DNA of 64,000 nt from Limiplasma sp958448555 (lineage in GTDB: Bacteria > Bacillota > Clostridia > Christensenellales > Aristaeellaceae), in assembly GCA_958448555.1 (NCBI GenBank), contig CAUDEL010000003.1, forward strand, positions 36,147 through 100,146. The letters are read 5' to 3'. How positions within the stretch are numbered: the first letter of the stretch is position 1; each line of letters opens with the position of its first letter. The position numbers and the translations under genes are program-made. The notes under the pieces are model-generated. The model was not told the origin of the DNA. It was given only the letters and a program-made list of their open reading frames with translations, and ran no database searches. This document shows positions 34,779 to 43,471 of this stretch, in pieces.

Positions 34779-36788
34779 ATGATCTGCGAACGCTGCGGCC
34801 ACTCCATGCCGGATGGCTCGCTGACCTGTGAAAATTGCGGCACCTATCTGGGCCGCTACGGCGGCTCCGCCCTTCAGGAAACGGGCGTGCGCGCCATCCG
34901 CCAGGGGCGGGTGAGCGCCAGCGCGCCCACGCTGCCCTCCGGGGGCAGCCGCACCCGGGAGTATGGCGACTACGATCTCTCGGCGCTGCCGGTGGAGGAA
35001 AACGACCGTGCGCCCCGCCGCCGCCCGGCGCCGATGTACCAGACCGCACGCGGCAGCAGCCGTCCCGATACGCGGCGCGGCGTGCCCGTCAATGCCCGCG
35101 GGCGCGCGCCGTCGCTCAATACGCGCCATGGCCGCATACATGCCGTCAGAAGGCATAATATCAACTGGATGCTCATCGGCGTGGCGCTGACGCTGGTGCT
35201 CATCCTTGCGGGCGCGGGCTACATGCTCTACATGAGCCGCAGCGACAGCGGCCAGCGCGCCACCGCCCGCCGCAACACCATGGCCGCCACCGAGGGGATG
35301 TTCGCCCTGGCCCAGAACACCAAGGACCCGTTGCTGCAGGAGGAGCGCGAGGCGCTTCTCAAGCAGTGGGGCGGCGTGCCCGCGCAGGCTTACTGGCTGG
35401 CCGGGCAGGACTACCTGGACGTGGGCGATGTGCAGGCGGCTATCACCTGCCTGCGCATCGGCGACGCCATCGACCCCGATAACTACGACGGCCTGCTCCT
35501 GCTGGCCAACGCCTATGAGCTGGACGCGCAGGACGAGCAGGCCGAGGCGGTTTACCTCAGGCTGGCGCAGGAGGTCAGCCCCTTCCGAAGCGAGGCGTAC
35601 ACCGCGCTCATCAGCATGTATCAGGAGCAGGAGCGCAGGCCTGAGGCGGCGGACATGATGCTCCTGGCCTATGAAAACACCGACCGGGAGAACTTCCGCC
35701 AGCAGCGCGAGGACTACATACCCGCCATGCCGGAGGTCAGCCTTACCGCCGGGCGCTACGAGATCAGCGCCATGGAACAGGATATCTCCCTCACCTCGCC
35801 CCAGGGCTACGACGTGTACTATACCGTGGATGACGACGCCGAGCTCCCCGAGGACGGCATCCTCTGTGAGGACGGGACCATCATCCCCAAGGAGGGCGCC
35901 GTCACGCTGCGGGCCGTGGCCGTCAGCGGCGACCTGGTGAGCGACCCCCTCAGCGTCTCCTACAACTTCTACTATCCCACGCCGCCCGCGCCAAAATGCA
36001 ACCTTGCGCCCAATACGTACAAAACCCTGCGCGAAGTCAGCCTGCGCGCCGGGGCGCTGAGCGAGACGCAGGCCGCGGGGCTGACCAAGGCCGAGCAGGC
36101 GGAGATCGAAAGCCACTACGTCTACTACTACACCATCGACGGGTCCACCCCCACCGAGGAAAGCCCGGTCTACGACGGCACGCCCATCAAGCTGCCCTCC
36201 GGCCGCGTCAAGCTCAAGGCCGTCTGCGTCAACCAGTATGGGAAGATGAGCCCGACGCTGGAGGTTGAATACAAGTTCAACGTCAAGCCCGACCCCCTGA
36301 AGATGTACGGGGAGACCGATACCTTCGGCAGCTTCACGCTGAACAAAACCTCCATCGACGAGTTCAAGTCCGCCTTCGGCAACCCGTCCCAGGAGCTGGA
36401 AACCACCTATCTGAACCTGACCAACTCGGCGCGGCATCTGCAGTACAGCTGGGGCTATGCCGTGTTTATCCTCGAAAACAGCGCCTGGCAGCTTGTGCGC
36501 GTGGACATGAACAGCGAAATCGGCACGCCCCCGCGCGGCGTGGGTTTTGGCAGCACCGAAAGCGAGATCGCGTCCGTCTACAAGGACTTCGGCCAGGTGC
36601 AGGCGCCCAACGGCACGCGCGGCCTGTACTACGACTATCCCAACGTCGGCCAGGTGCTGGTCAACGACGATGGGACGCGCACCGTGCGCTACAGCTGCCA
36701 GACTGCCGCCAGCAGGGTCTGGGTCCTCGAATACGATCTGGGCAGCAACGGCCGCGTCAACCATATTGCCAACTACTACCAGCCCTGA
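34779..36788 (+). CDS. Zinc-ribbon, single-pass membrane protein with TPR and chitobiase-like C-terminal domains
   Basis: 669 residues. Order of parts: an N-terminal zinc ribbon (ICERCGHSM...LTCENCGTYL, two CxxC pairs); a basic, disordered linker (40-125); one membrane helix (about 131-150, WMLIGVALTLVLILAGAGYM); TPR-like helices (180-300); two copies of the CHB_HEX_C fold that begins YYTVDDD and YYYTIDGSTPT (about 335-500); and a C-terminal sensor-like domain (515-669) resembling DUF4309 folds (GVGFGSTESEIASVYKDFG). The ribbon would be in the cytoplasm and the rest outside. It may sense or bind the cell wall. GGAAGGAGG precedes the ATG. Function unknown. Confidence 0.75.
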   Translation: MICERCGHSMPDGSLTCENCGTYLGRYGGSALQETGVRAIRQGRVSASAPTLPSGGSRTREYGDYDLSALPVEENDRAPRRRPAPMYQTARGSSRPDTRRGVPVNARGRAPSLNTRHGRIHAVRRHNINWMLIGVALTLVLILAGAGYMLYMSRSDSGQRATARRNTMAATEGMFALAQNTKDPLLQEEREALLKQWGGVPAQAYWLAGQDYLDVGDVQAAITCLRIGDAIDPDNYDGLLLLANAYELDAQDEQAEAVYLRLAQEVSPFRSEAYTALISMYQEQERRPEAADMMLLAYENTDRENFRQQREDYIPAMPEVSLTAGRYEISAMEQDISLTSPQGYDVYYTVDDDAELPEDGILCEDGTIIPKEGAVTLRAVAVSGDLVSDPLSVSYNFYYPTPPAPKCNLAPNTYKTLREVSLRAGALSETQAAGLTKAEQAEIESHYVYYYTIDGSTPTEESPVYDGTPIKLPSGRVKLKAVCVNQYGKMSPTLEVEYKFNVKPDPLKMYGETDTFGSFTLNKTSIDEFKSAFGNPSQELETTYLNLTNSARHLQYSWGYAVFILENSAWQLVRVDMNSEIGTPPRGVGFGSTESEIASVYKDFGQVQAPNGTRGLYYDYPNVGQVLVNDDGTRTVRYSCQTAASRVWVLEYDLGSNGRVNHIANYYQP

Positions 36789-36950
36789 GCTGGGGACAGT
36801 AACCGGCCTGCGATAATATTGACAAACATGGAACAATTCCGCTGGGTGATTCGTCCTATGCAATGGGCGCATACGCTGCTCGCAGGCTGAGCCGCGGGCA
36901 GGGGCGTCCGTGAGACGATCCGGCTTGCCGGAGAAAAAGGGGGAAACACC

Positions 36951-39263
36951 ATGAAGTATCTGTGGAAGCGTCTGCTTTGCATCGCCTTATGCCTGTGCGC
37001 GCTTTTTTCATCAGCGCTGGCCGAGGCTGTGGACAAGAACCTCTATATCATGACCGATTACAGCGATGCGGACGCCGTGACGGTCCGCTCCGCACAGACC
37101 GTGGGAGCAAGCCTGTACCTGCTCAAGGAAGCCATTTACAGCAACACGGAGGAGGGAAGGGTGAAGCTGGAGCGCTGGACGCCCGGAATGGATGAGCCGG
37201 AGATCGTGCTGGAGGAGCTGATGCGCTTCTGGTCCCCGGAGCAGGACACCGACGCTCTGGTGGTCAACACCCTGCTCACCGACGGCGAGTGCCTCTACGG
37301 CTATGACGAGGGCAGCCGCCGGGTTACGCTGCTGGTGGACGCCGCGGGCGAAGCGGCGGGCCGGGTCCTGTGCACGCTGGAGGCGGGGGAGGAAAAGCCC
37401 GCGGATGACCAGTATTTCGGCGCCCTTACCAGCGCCATGTTTGTGCAGGACGGCGAAGCGGTGATGCTGGTGGAGAGCTACGGCGAGGGGGAAAGCAGCT
37501 ACGCCGTGGAACGCTATGCGCTGGATACCGGCAAGCTGATGGCCAGGAGTGGGGCTGACAGCACGATACAGACGATGTGCGCCTATAAGGACGGAAAGTA
37601 CCTGGCGCTGGTGCAGCCTAAGATGGGGCCGGAGGACATGGATGCGCCCATGACGCAGGTCGCCGCCTATGACGCTGCGACAGGCGAGACGGCTCTGCTG
37701 GCGACAACCACGGACAGCTATGTGTCGAACCTGACATACGATCGGAAGTCCGACACCGCGTATTATTGCCAGAACGCAACGGTCTATGCCGTGGACCTGG
37801 CAACAGGCGAGCCGCGCGTGAGCGCATACCTGCCGGTCGGCGCCTGGGGCAGGTCGGGAAACACCTTTGCCACCCTCTCGGAGGGGATGATCGTCTATTC
37901 CAACGGCGACGGCGTTTATGTGCGTCGGCTGGACGCGCCGGAGCTGGCCGCGGGCGCGCTGACCATCGCCAACGAGGGCGGGACCCAAAAGCATATGGCC
38001 GTGGTGGCCGGGCACCCCGAGCTGAACGTGACGCTCGCCAGCGATTACCCGCAGACCATGGAGGAGCTCACCACCGCCATGGTCAGCGGCACCGGCAGCC
38101 TGGATGTGTTCAGCCTGAACACGGATGCCAATCCCGTGGCGCGCCTGATCGACAAGGGCTATGCCGCGGACCTGAGCGGCTATCCGGAGCTGATGGCCGT
38201 GGCCCAGCGCATGGATGCGCGCTTCACCGAGTCCGTCATGCGTGACGGCAAGCTCTATGGCCTGCCTGTTTCGCTCTATACCAACGCCATGGGCGTCAAT
38301 ACCGACACCATGGAAAAGCTGGGGCTTACCCAGGACAACCTGCCCACCACCTGGCTGGAATTTTTGGACTTTGCGGCGAATTTCTATTATGATTACGGCG
38401 AGGAAAACGCCGATGTGGCCCTGATGGACCTCAATATGCGCAGGCCGCTGTTCCAGATGATCTGCAAGCAGTATGTGGCGGCGCAGCTGCGGGACACCGG
38501 CAGCGTCCGCTTTGACACCCCGCTGTTCCGAAAACTCATGCAGGCGCTGGAGGCCATCGACTTTACCGAGCTGGACCCCTACGAGGTCAAGGGCGACAAG
38601 GTCTGGGAAGGCGACGACACCAACGAGTTTTACGAAAAGCAGCAGCTTTTCACCTCGTATGCCGAGGCCACGCCCCGCTCGATGGGTCAGAGCGGATACG
38701 GAAGGGCCAACCAGCCCCTGATCCTCAGCTTGGACGGCGAGACGGAGCCCATCATCCCTGCGAGCATGAGCGTGATGATCGTCAATCCCCGCAGCACGCG
38801 CATCGATCAGGCGGCCGTCTATCTCACCGCATATGCCGGGCATTACGACGCGGAAACGGAGAACATCATGTTCTTCCCCGACCAGAACGACCCCGTGCCC
38901 AACACATATTACGAGGTCCAGAAGCAGAGCTATGAGGAAAGCCTACAGGATCTCGACAGCCGCATCGAGAAGGCGGACGAGAGCGAAAAGGCCTCCCTGC
39001 GCGAAAGCCGGGAGCAGATTCAGGGCTTCCTGGACGAGCTGGAGAAGCAGCGCATGAGCGTGACGGAAGAAATGATTCAGGCGTACCGCGAGCAGGTGGC
39101 GCCCTACCTGTACGTAACGCCCCAGACGCCGCTGACCAACTCCGATTCCAACGCCGAGCTGGGGACGCTCACCAGCCAGTACCTGGACCATGCCATTGAT
39201 CTGGACACCTACATCCGCGAAATGGATCAGCGGGTGAGAATGATGATGCTGGAGGATAGGTAA
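36951..39263 (+). CDS. Secreted propeller plus family 1 solute-binding protein, first paralogue
   Basis: 770 residues. After a Sec signal peptide (cleavage near SALA-EA) come about 310 residues of short beta-blade repeats ending in YAVDLATGEPRVSAYLP-type sequence, which look like a TolB/YVTN-like beta-propeller. Residues 340-760 resemble an ABC family 1 sugar-binding protein (GALTIANEGG, then VARLIDKGYAADLSGYPEL, then GLPVSLYTNAMGVNTDTMEK and PTTWLEFLDFA). A coiled coil near 650-700 (DLDSRIEKADESEKASLRES) interrupts the binding fold. There is no lipobox cysteine, which is unusual for a Gram-positive binding protein. It is the first gene of the cluster to 46036. Confidence 0.78.
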   Translation: MKYLWKRLLCIALCLCALFSSALAEAVDKNLYIMTDYSDADAVTVRSAQTVGASLYLLKEAIYSNTEEGRVKLERWTPGMDEPEIVLEELMRFWSPEQDTDALVVNTLLTDGECLYGYDEGSRRVTLLVDAAGEAAGRVLCTLEAGEEKPADDQYFGALTSAMFVQDGEAVMLVESYGEGESSYAVERYALDTGKLMARSGADSTIQTMCAYKDGKYLALVQPKMGPEDMDAPMTQVAAYDAATGETALLATTTDSYVSNLTYDRKSDTAYYCQNATVYAVDLATGEPRVSAYLPVGAWGRSGNTFATLSEGMIVYSNGDGVYVRRLDAPELAAGALTIANEGGTQKHMAVVAGHPELNVTLASDYPQTMEELTTAMVSGTGSLDVFSLNTDANPVARLIDKGYAADLSGYPELMAVAQRMDARFTESVMRDGKLYGLPVSLYTNAMGVNTDTMEKLGLTQDNLPTTWLEFLDFAANFYYDYGEENADVALMDLNMRRPLFQMICKQYVAAQLRDTGSVRFDTPLFRKLMQALEAIDFTELDPYEVKGDKVWEGDDTNEFYEKQQLFTSYAEATPRSMGQSGYGRANQPLILSLDGETEPIIPASMSVMIVNPRSTRIDQAAVYLTAYAGHYDAETENIMFFPDQNDPVPNTYYEVQKQSYEESLQDLDSRIEKADESEKASLRESREQIQGFLDELEKQRMSVTEEMIQAYREQVAPYLYVTPQTPLTNSDSNAELGTLTSQYLDHAIDLDTYIREMDQRVRMMMLEDR

Positions 39264-39264
39264 C

Positions 39265-41565
39265 ATGACCCGAAAAGCCCTTTCCCTGCTCCTGGCGCTG
39301 ACGCTGCTTCTGTGCTCCCTGCCCGGCTGGGCGGCGGGCATGGCCGTGAGCGCAGCCGTTGGCGGCGTATTCATCAGCGTGGATGATGATGACGTCGTTA
39401 CGTCCGCGACCAACGTGGGAAGCACCCTGTATCTGCTCTACCAAAGCGGCGCGGTCGCCACCCGCCCCGTGGATACCAACGAGCCGACCGTGCTGGGCGA
39501 GGTTCTCAACACCCAGTACTATACCGAGGCCCCACAGACCGAGGAGGGCCAGGCCTGCATGGACCGGCTGTTCGTCTGGGACGGCCGCGTCTGCGGCATG
39601 TGCACCCCCACCGGCGAGGTGTGGACGCTGCTGGATGACGCCGGCGCCTTCGCGCCCGTAAAGGTGGAGGGCCTCACGCTGGACACCTCCGGCCTGGTTT
39701 TTCAGGAGGAGGGCGAGGGCTATTCGGTCGCGGTGGAGGTCAGCAGCTTCTTCTGCGAGGGCGACTGGCTGTACTACACCGGCATGGTCTATATGGGCAC
39801 GCCATATGCCGTGGCCGGCCGCATCAGCCTGGAAACGGGCGAAAGGCAGGGATTTGCCTGCGAAAACCTCATGGGCCTCGCGCCCGTGGGCGACGGCTCC
39901 ATCATGGCAATGCTCTATGATGTCTCGGCCCTGTACTCGGCTACCACGCAGGCGGACCTGACCAAGCCCGCGCAGTACGGCCTCTTTGATCCCGAAAAGG
40001 ACGCGGTGGGCACGCTGGCGGACATTCCCACCGATAGCGACATGGGCGGCTACTCCACCAGCGGCATCTGCGTGGGCAACGGCACCCTGTACTACCTGGA
40101 CGGCTCGCGCATCGCGGGGTTGGACCTTGCCAGCGGCGAGAAGCGCGTGAGCGCCTATACCGGCGGCGGCATGGTTTCCAACGGAGGGCAGGCCCTCTAT
40201 GTAGAGGGGTACTATGTCCTCATCAGCGGCTATGAGGGGCTGCGGGTGTTCAAGCTGGACCCGGAGGGCATTGAAAACGGCGCGCTGACCATTTTCGGCG
40301 AATTTGGCAGCAACACGCACAACGCCTTCGTGCGAAGCCACCCCGAAATCGCCGTGGACGTGAGCGGGGACTATACCAGCGACATTGAAAAGCTCACCCA
40401 GGCCATGGTGTCCGATACCGGCGCGTACGACGTGCTGATGATGGGCCTGTCCTACATGCCCGTGGAACGCCTGATTGAAAAGGGCTACTGCGCGGACCTG
40501 AGCCAGAGCGCCGACATTATGGAAAAGGTGTCGACCATGTACCCCGAAGTGGTCGAGCCCCTCATGGTGGACGGCAAGCTCTACGGCGTGCCCGTGGGCA
40601 TGAGCGGCACCTGCTATGGCGTCAACATGGAGCTGTGGGAGAGCCTTGGCCTGACGGAGGACGACCTGCCCACGTCCGTACCCGAGCTCTACGACTTCGC
40701 TGCCAACTGGGTATGGGACTACGGCGAGGACCATCCCGAAATCTCTCTGTTCGACCTGGGGAGCTATTCCAGCCAGATTCTCTATTCCCTGCTGCTCAAC
40801 GACTACATCGCCTACATGCAGAAGCAGGGCGGCGAGCTCGCCTTCGATACGCCGGTGTTCCGCAGGCTGATGGAGGGTTTCTCCGCCATCGACTTCGAGG
40901 AAATCTTAAGCGTGCAGGACCAGGACGAGGAAACCTACTGGACGCCGGACGCGCTGTTCAGCACGGGCATGAGCGTGGGCTACCTGGCCTATCAGGACGA
41001 ACGCTTCCAGCCGCTGTACCTGGCGCTGGAGGAGGGCGGGGAGCCGTTCATCGGCATGAACCTGAGTGTGCTGACCATCAACCCGCGTACCAAGCGCATG
41101 GATGAGGCGCTGCTCTATGTCAGCGAGTACCTGGATAACCTGGACAAGACCAACGCCAACATCACCCTCTTCCCCGATCACAACGACCCTGTGGAGAACG
41201 ATTCTTATCAGAGCAACCTTGAGGACATGCAGGAGTCGCTGGCCAAGATGCAGCAGAGCCTCGAAAATGCCTCCGAGGAAAACCGCGCCGAGATCGAGCA
41301 GCAGATCCAGTGGCAGGAGGAGAGCATCGCGGACTGGGAGAACTACCGCTATTCCGTGACCGCGGAGCAGATCGCCGATTACCGTGAGAACGTGGCGCCG
41401 CTGGTCTACGTCATCCGGCAGAACGTGTTCCTCAACGCCGACGCCTCCGCCACCAGCGAGATCAACAAGCTGCTCATGCAGTACATGGAGGGCGCGGTGA
41501 ATCTGGATTCCCTGGTGCGGGAGCTGGATCAGCGCGTGCGGCTGATGCAGCTTGAAGACCAATGA
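39265..41565 (+). CDS. Secreted propeller plus family 1 solute-binding protein, second paralogue
   Basis: 766 residues, same design as the gene before it and starting 1 nt after its stop codon, with GGAGG in the upstream coding end. It has a signal peptide (cleavage near GWAAG), a propeller-like part (35-335) with YYLDGSRIAGLDLASGEKRVSAY, a solute-binding part (340-755; GALTIFGEFGSNTHNAFVRS, ERLIEKGYCADLSQSADI, GVPVGMSGTCYGVNMELWES) and the same inserted coiled coil (DMQESLAKMQQSLENASEE). The final LVRELDQRVRLMQLED matches the paralogue's YIREMDQRVRMMMLED. No lipobox. The pair probably arose by tandem duplication. Confidence 0.78.
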   Translation: MTRKALSLLLALTLLLCSLPGWAAGMAVSAAVGGVFISVDDDDVVTSATNVGSTLYLLYQSGAVATRPVDTNEPTVLGEVLNTQYYTEAPQTEEGQACMDRLFVWDGRVCGMCTPTGEVWTLLDDAGAFAPVKVEGLTLDTSGLVFQEEGEGYSVAVEVSSFFCEGDWLYYTGMVYMGTPYAVAGRISLETGERQGFACENLMGLAPVGDGSIMAMLYDVSALYSATTQADLTKPAQYGLFDPEKDAVGTLADIPTDSDMGGYSTSGICVGNGTLYYLDGSRIAGLDLASGEKRVSAYTGGGMVSNGGQALYVEGYYVLISGYEGLRVFKLDPEGIENGALTIFGEFGSNTHNAFVRSHPEIAVDVSGDYTSDIEKLTQAMVSDTGAYDVLMMGLSYMPVERLIEKGYCADLSQSADIMEKVSTMYPEVVEPLMVDGKLYGVPVGMSGTCYGVNMELWESLGLTEDDLPTSVPELYDFAANWVWDYGEDHPEISLFDLGSYSSQILYSLLLNDYIAYMQKQGGELAFDTPVFRRLMEGFSAIDFEEILSVQDQDEETYWTPDALFSTGMSVGYLAYQDERFQPLYLALEEGGEPFIGMNLSVLTINPRTKRMDEALLYVSEYLDNLDKTNANITLFPDHNDPVENDSYQSNLEDMQESLAKMQQSLENASEENRAEIEQQIQWQEESIADWENYRYSVTAEQIADYRENVAPLVYVIRQNVFLNADASATSEINKLLMQYMEGAVNLDSLVRELDQRVRLMQLEDQ

Positions 41566-41586
41566 TGCAGCGCGTTTTTCCCTGCT

Positions 41587-41610
41587 GCCGGCGAGCGTTT
41601 GCCCGCCGGC
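41587..41610 (+). promoter_or_regulatory. Intercistronic hairpin between binding protein and permease genes
   Basis: A 7-bp perfect stem, GCCGGCG with CGCCGGC, sits in the 99-nt gap after the second binding-protein gene. Hairpins here are known to stabilise binding-protein mRNA or reduce readthrough into permease genes. Confidence 0.45.
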
Positions 41611-41664
41611 ACGGCTGTGCGCCCCGTGCGCGCAGGCCGGAAAATGCCGCCAAAGGAGCTGTGC

Positions 41665-42516
41665 ATGTTTCGTAAAAAATCCGTCTGGCTCTACCTCCTG
41701 CCGGGGCTTCTGGGCCTTATGGCCTTCTACCTGGTCCCCTTCGTGTGGGGCGTGTGGTTCAGCCTGACCGACGGCACCATCGACAACCGCTTCGTGGGCT
41801 TTGACAACTACCTGCGCGTGTGGCAGAACGAGGTGTTCCAGCTCGGGCTGAAAAACACCATCGAACTGTCGCTGATGTGCGCGCCGGTCATTTTCGTGCT
41901 TTCCTTCCTGCTGGCGGGTATGCTGCGAAAGCCCATCGCCGGCAGCACCTTCTACCGCAACGCCCTGCTTATGCCCTACCTCATGCCCTCGGCCGCCATG
42001 CTCATCATCTGGCTGATTCTCTTTGACTACGGCGGGCCGGTCAACCGCCTGGCCGTGGCGCTGGGCTTTGAGCGCGTGTTCTGGCTGGAGGGCGGGGCGC
42101 TGCGCGTGCCCATCGTTCTGCTCTATATCTGGAAAAACCTGGGCTTCAGCGTCGTCATCTTCACCGCCGCGCTGCAGGCCGTGCCCGAATCCCTGTATGA
42201 ATATGCCAGCCTGGAGGGCGCGGGGTGGTTTCGCCGCGAGTGGTCCATCACATTGCCGCAGATTCTGCCCACGGCCTTTCTGGTGTTCGTGCTGGCGGTG
42301 GTCAACGCTTTCAAGATCTTCAAGGAGGTCTATTTCATCGGCGGCGCCTATCCCGACGAGAGCATCTACACCCTCCAGCACTACATGAACAACAAGTTTG
42401 CCAAGCTCGATTACCAGGACGTGACCACCGCCGCCTATTCCTTCGCGGTGATCGTGATCGCCCTGTTTTTGCTGCTCTACCGCACCAAGAGCGTGCGGCA
42501 GGGCGAGACCGCGTGA
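41665..42516 (+). CDS. Sugar-type ABC transporter permease (MalF/UgpA-like)
   Basis: 283 residues, six membrane segments starting WLYLLPGLLGLMAFYLVPFV, the standard for carbohydrate permeases. The coupling loop that contacts the ATPase is present: EYASLEGAGWFRREWSITLP (EAA...G motif). The ATG at 41665 has AAAGGAG 7 nt upstream; a longer open frame upstream lacks such a site. It pairs with the next permease and presumably with one or both binding proteins. No ATPase gene is nearby, so a shared MsmX-type ATPase elsewhere is likely. Confidence 0.88.
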   Translation: MFRKKSVWLYLLPGLLGLMAFYLVPFVWGVWFSLTDGTIDNRFVGFDNYLRVWQNEVFQLGLKNTIELSLMCAPVIFVLSFLLAGMLRKPIAGSTFYRNALLMPYLMPSAAMLIIWLILFDYGGPVNRLAVALGFERVFWLEGGALRVPIVLLYIWKNLGFSVVIFTAALQAVPESLYEYASLEGAGWFRREWSITLPQILPTAFLVFVLAVVNAFKIFKEVYFIGGAYPDESIYTLQHYMNNKFAKLDYQDVTTAAYSFAVIVIALFLLLYRTKSVRQGETA

Positions 42517-42532
42517 GAAAGGAGCGCGTGAT

Positions 42533-43453
42533 ATGGCGCAAAGCCACGTTTCCATGGAAGCCGCCGGCAGGCGGCGCAGGCGCAGCGCGCGCGGGCTGAT
42601 GCGGCGCGTACGCAGGGCCCGGCCCCTGAGCTGCCTGATTTTGACCCTCATCGCGGTCGTCATGCTGATCCCCATCGTCTTTACGTTTCTCTATTCCTTC
42701 TTTCCCAGGGGGGAGATCTCGTCCTACCTGGCCCAGCGCGGCAGCTATGACCAAAGCCGCTGGATGGACATTCTCTTCTCGCCCGCGCAGGTCAGCCTGC
42801 GGCAGTACTACACCATCCTCATCGAGGAACCGCAGTACCTTCAGCTCTTCTGCAACAGCGTGCTGTACGCCGGGGCTATTTTGCTGGGCCAGGCGGTCGT
42901 GATTCCACTGACGGCCTACGCGCTCAGCCGCTTTCAGTTCCGGGGCCGGGACGCGCTGTTTTTCCTGGTGCTGGTGCTCATGGTCCTGCCCTTTCAGGTG
43001 ACCATGGCGCCCAGCGTGATGACGCTTCGGGCGCTGGGCCTGCTCAACACCATCTGGGCCGTGATTTTACCCATGATCTTCTCGCCCTTTTATCTCTTTC
43101 TGGTGCGCCAGTTCATGATCGGGATTCCGGGCGAGATCATCGAGGCCGGACAGATGGACGGCGCGGGCACGCTGCGCTGTTTCGTGCATGTGATGCTGCC
43201 GGTGTGCCGGCCCATCCTGTGCGCGGCGGCGGCGCTGAGCTTTGCCGACAGCTGGAACATGGTTGAGCAGCCGCTGATCTACCTGACCGATCAGTCCATG
43301 CAGCCGCTGTCGGTGATGTTCAACCAGATCAACACCGATTCCACCGGCGTGGCGTTCGCGGGCGCGGCGCTGTACCTTTTGCCCATGCTGCTGATCTATA
43401 TCTATTTCCAGGACGATATCCTCCTGGGCGTGCAGCTAAGCGAGCTGAAATAA
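42533..43453 (+). CDS. Sugar-type ABC transporter permease (MalG/UgpE-like)
   Basis: 306 residues, six membrane segments after an arginine-rich cytoplasmic head (RRRRRSARGLMRRVRR). The EAA loop reads IIEAGQMDGAGTLRCFVHVMLP. An unusually long first outer loop (about 60-100, SSYLAQRGSYDQSRWMDI) may touch the large binding proteins. GAAAGGAGCG lies before the ATG, 16 nt after the first permease. Together they form the membrane channel of the importer. Confidence 0.88.
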   Translation: MAQSHVSMEAAGRRRRRSARGLMRRVRRARPLSCLILTLIAVVMLIPIVFTFLYSFFPRGEISSYLAQRGSYDQSRWMDILFSPAQVSLRQYYTILIEEPQYLQLFCNSVLYAGAILLGQAVVIPLTAYALSRFQFRGRDALFFLVLVLMVLPFQVTMAPSVMTLRALGLLNTIWAVILPMIFSPFYLFLVRQFMIGIPGEIIEAGQMDGAGTLRCFVHVMLPVCRPILCAAAALSFADSWNMVEQPLIYLTDQSMQPLSVMFNQINTDSTGVAFAGAALYLLPMLLIYIYFQDDILLGVQLSELK

Positions 43454-43471
43454 AAGGGGGAGGCTGAACTC

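Noticed and set aside
36789..36950. Promoter before the first binding-protein gene
   Set aside because: A TTGACA is present at about 36823-36828 but no acceptable -10 box lies 16-18 nt downstream, so no promoter could be called in this 162-nt gap.
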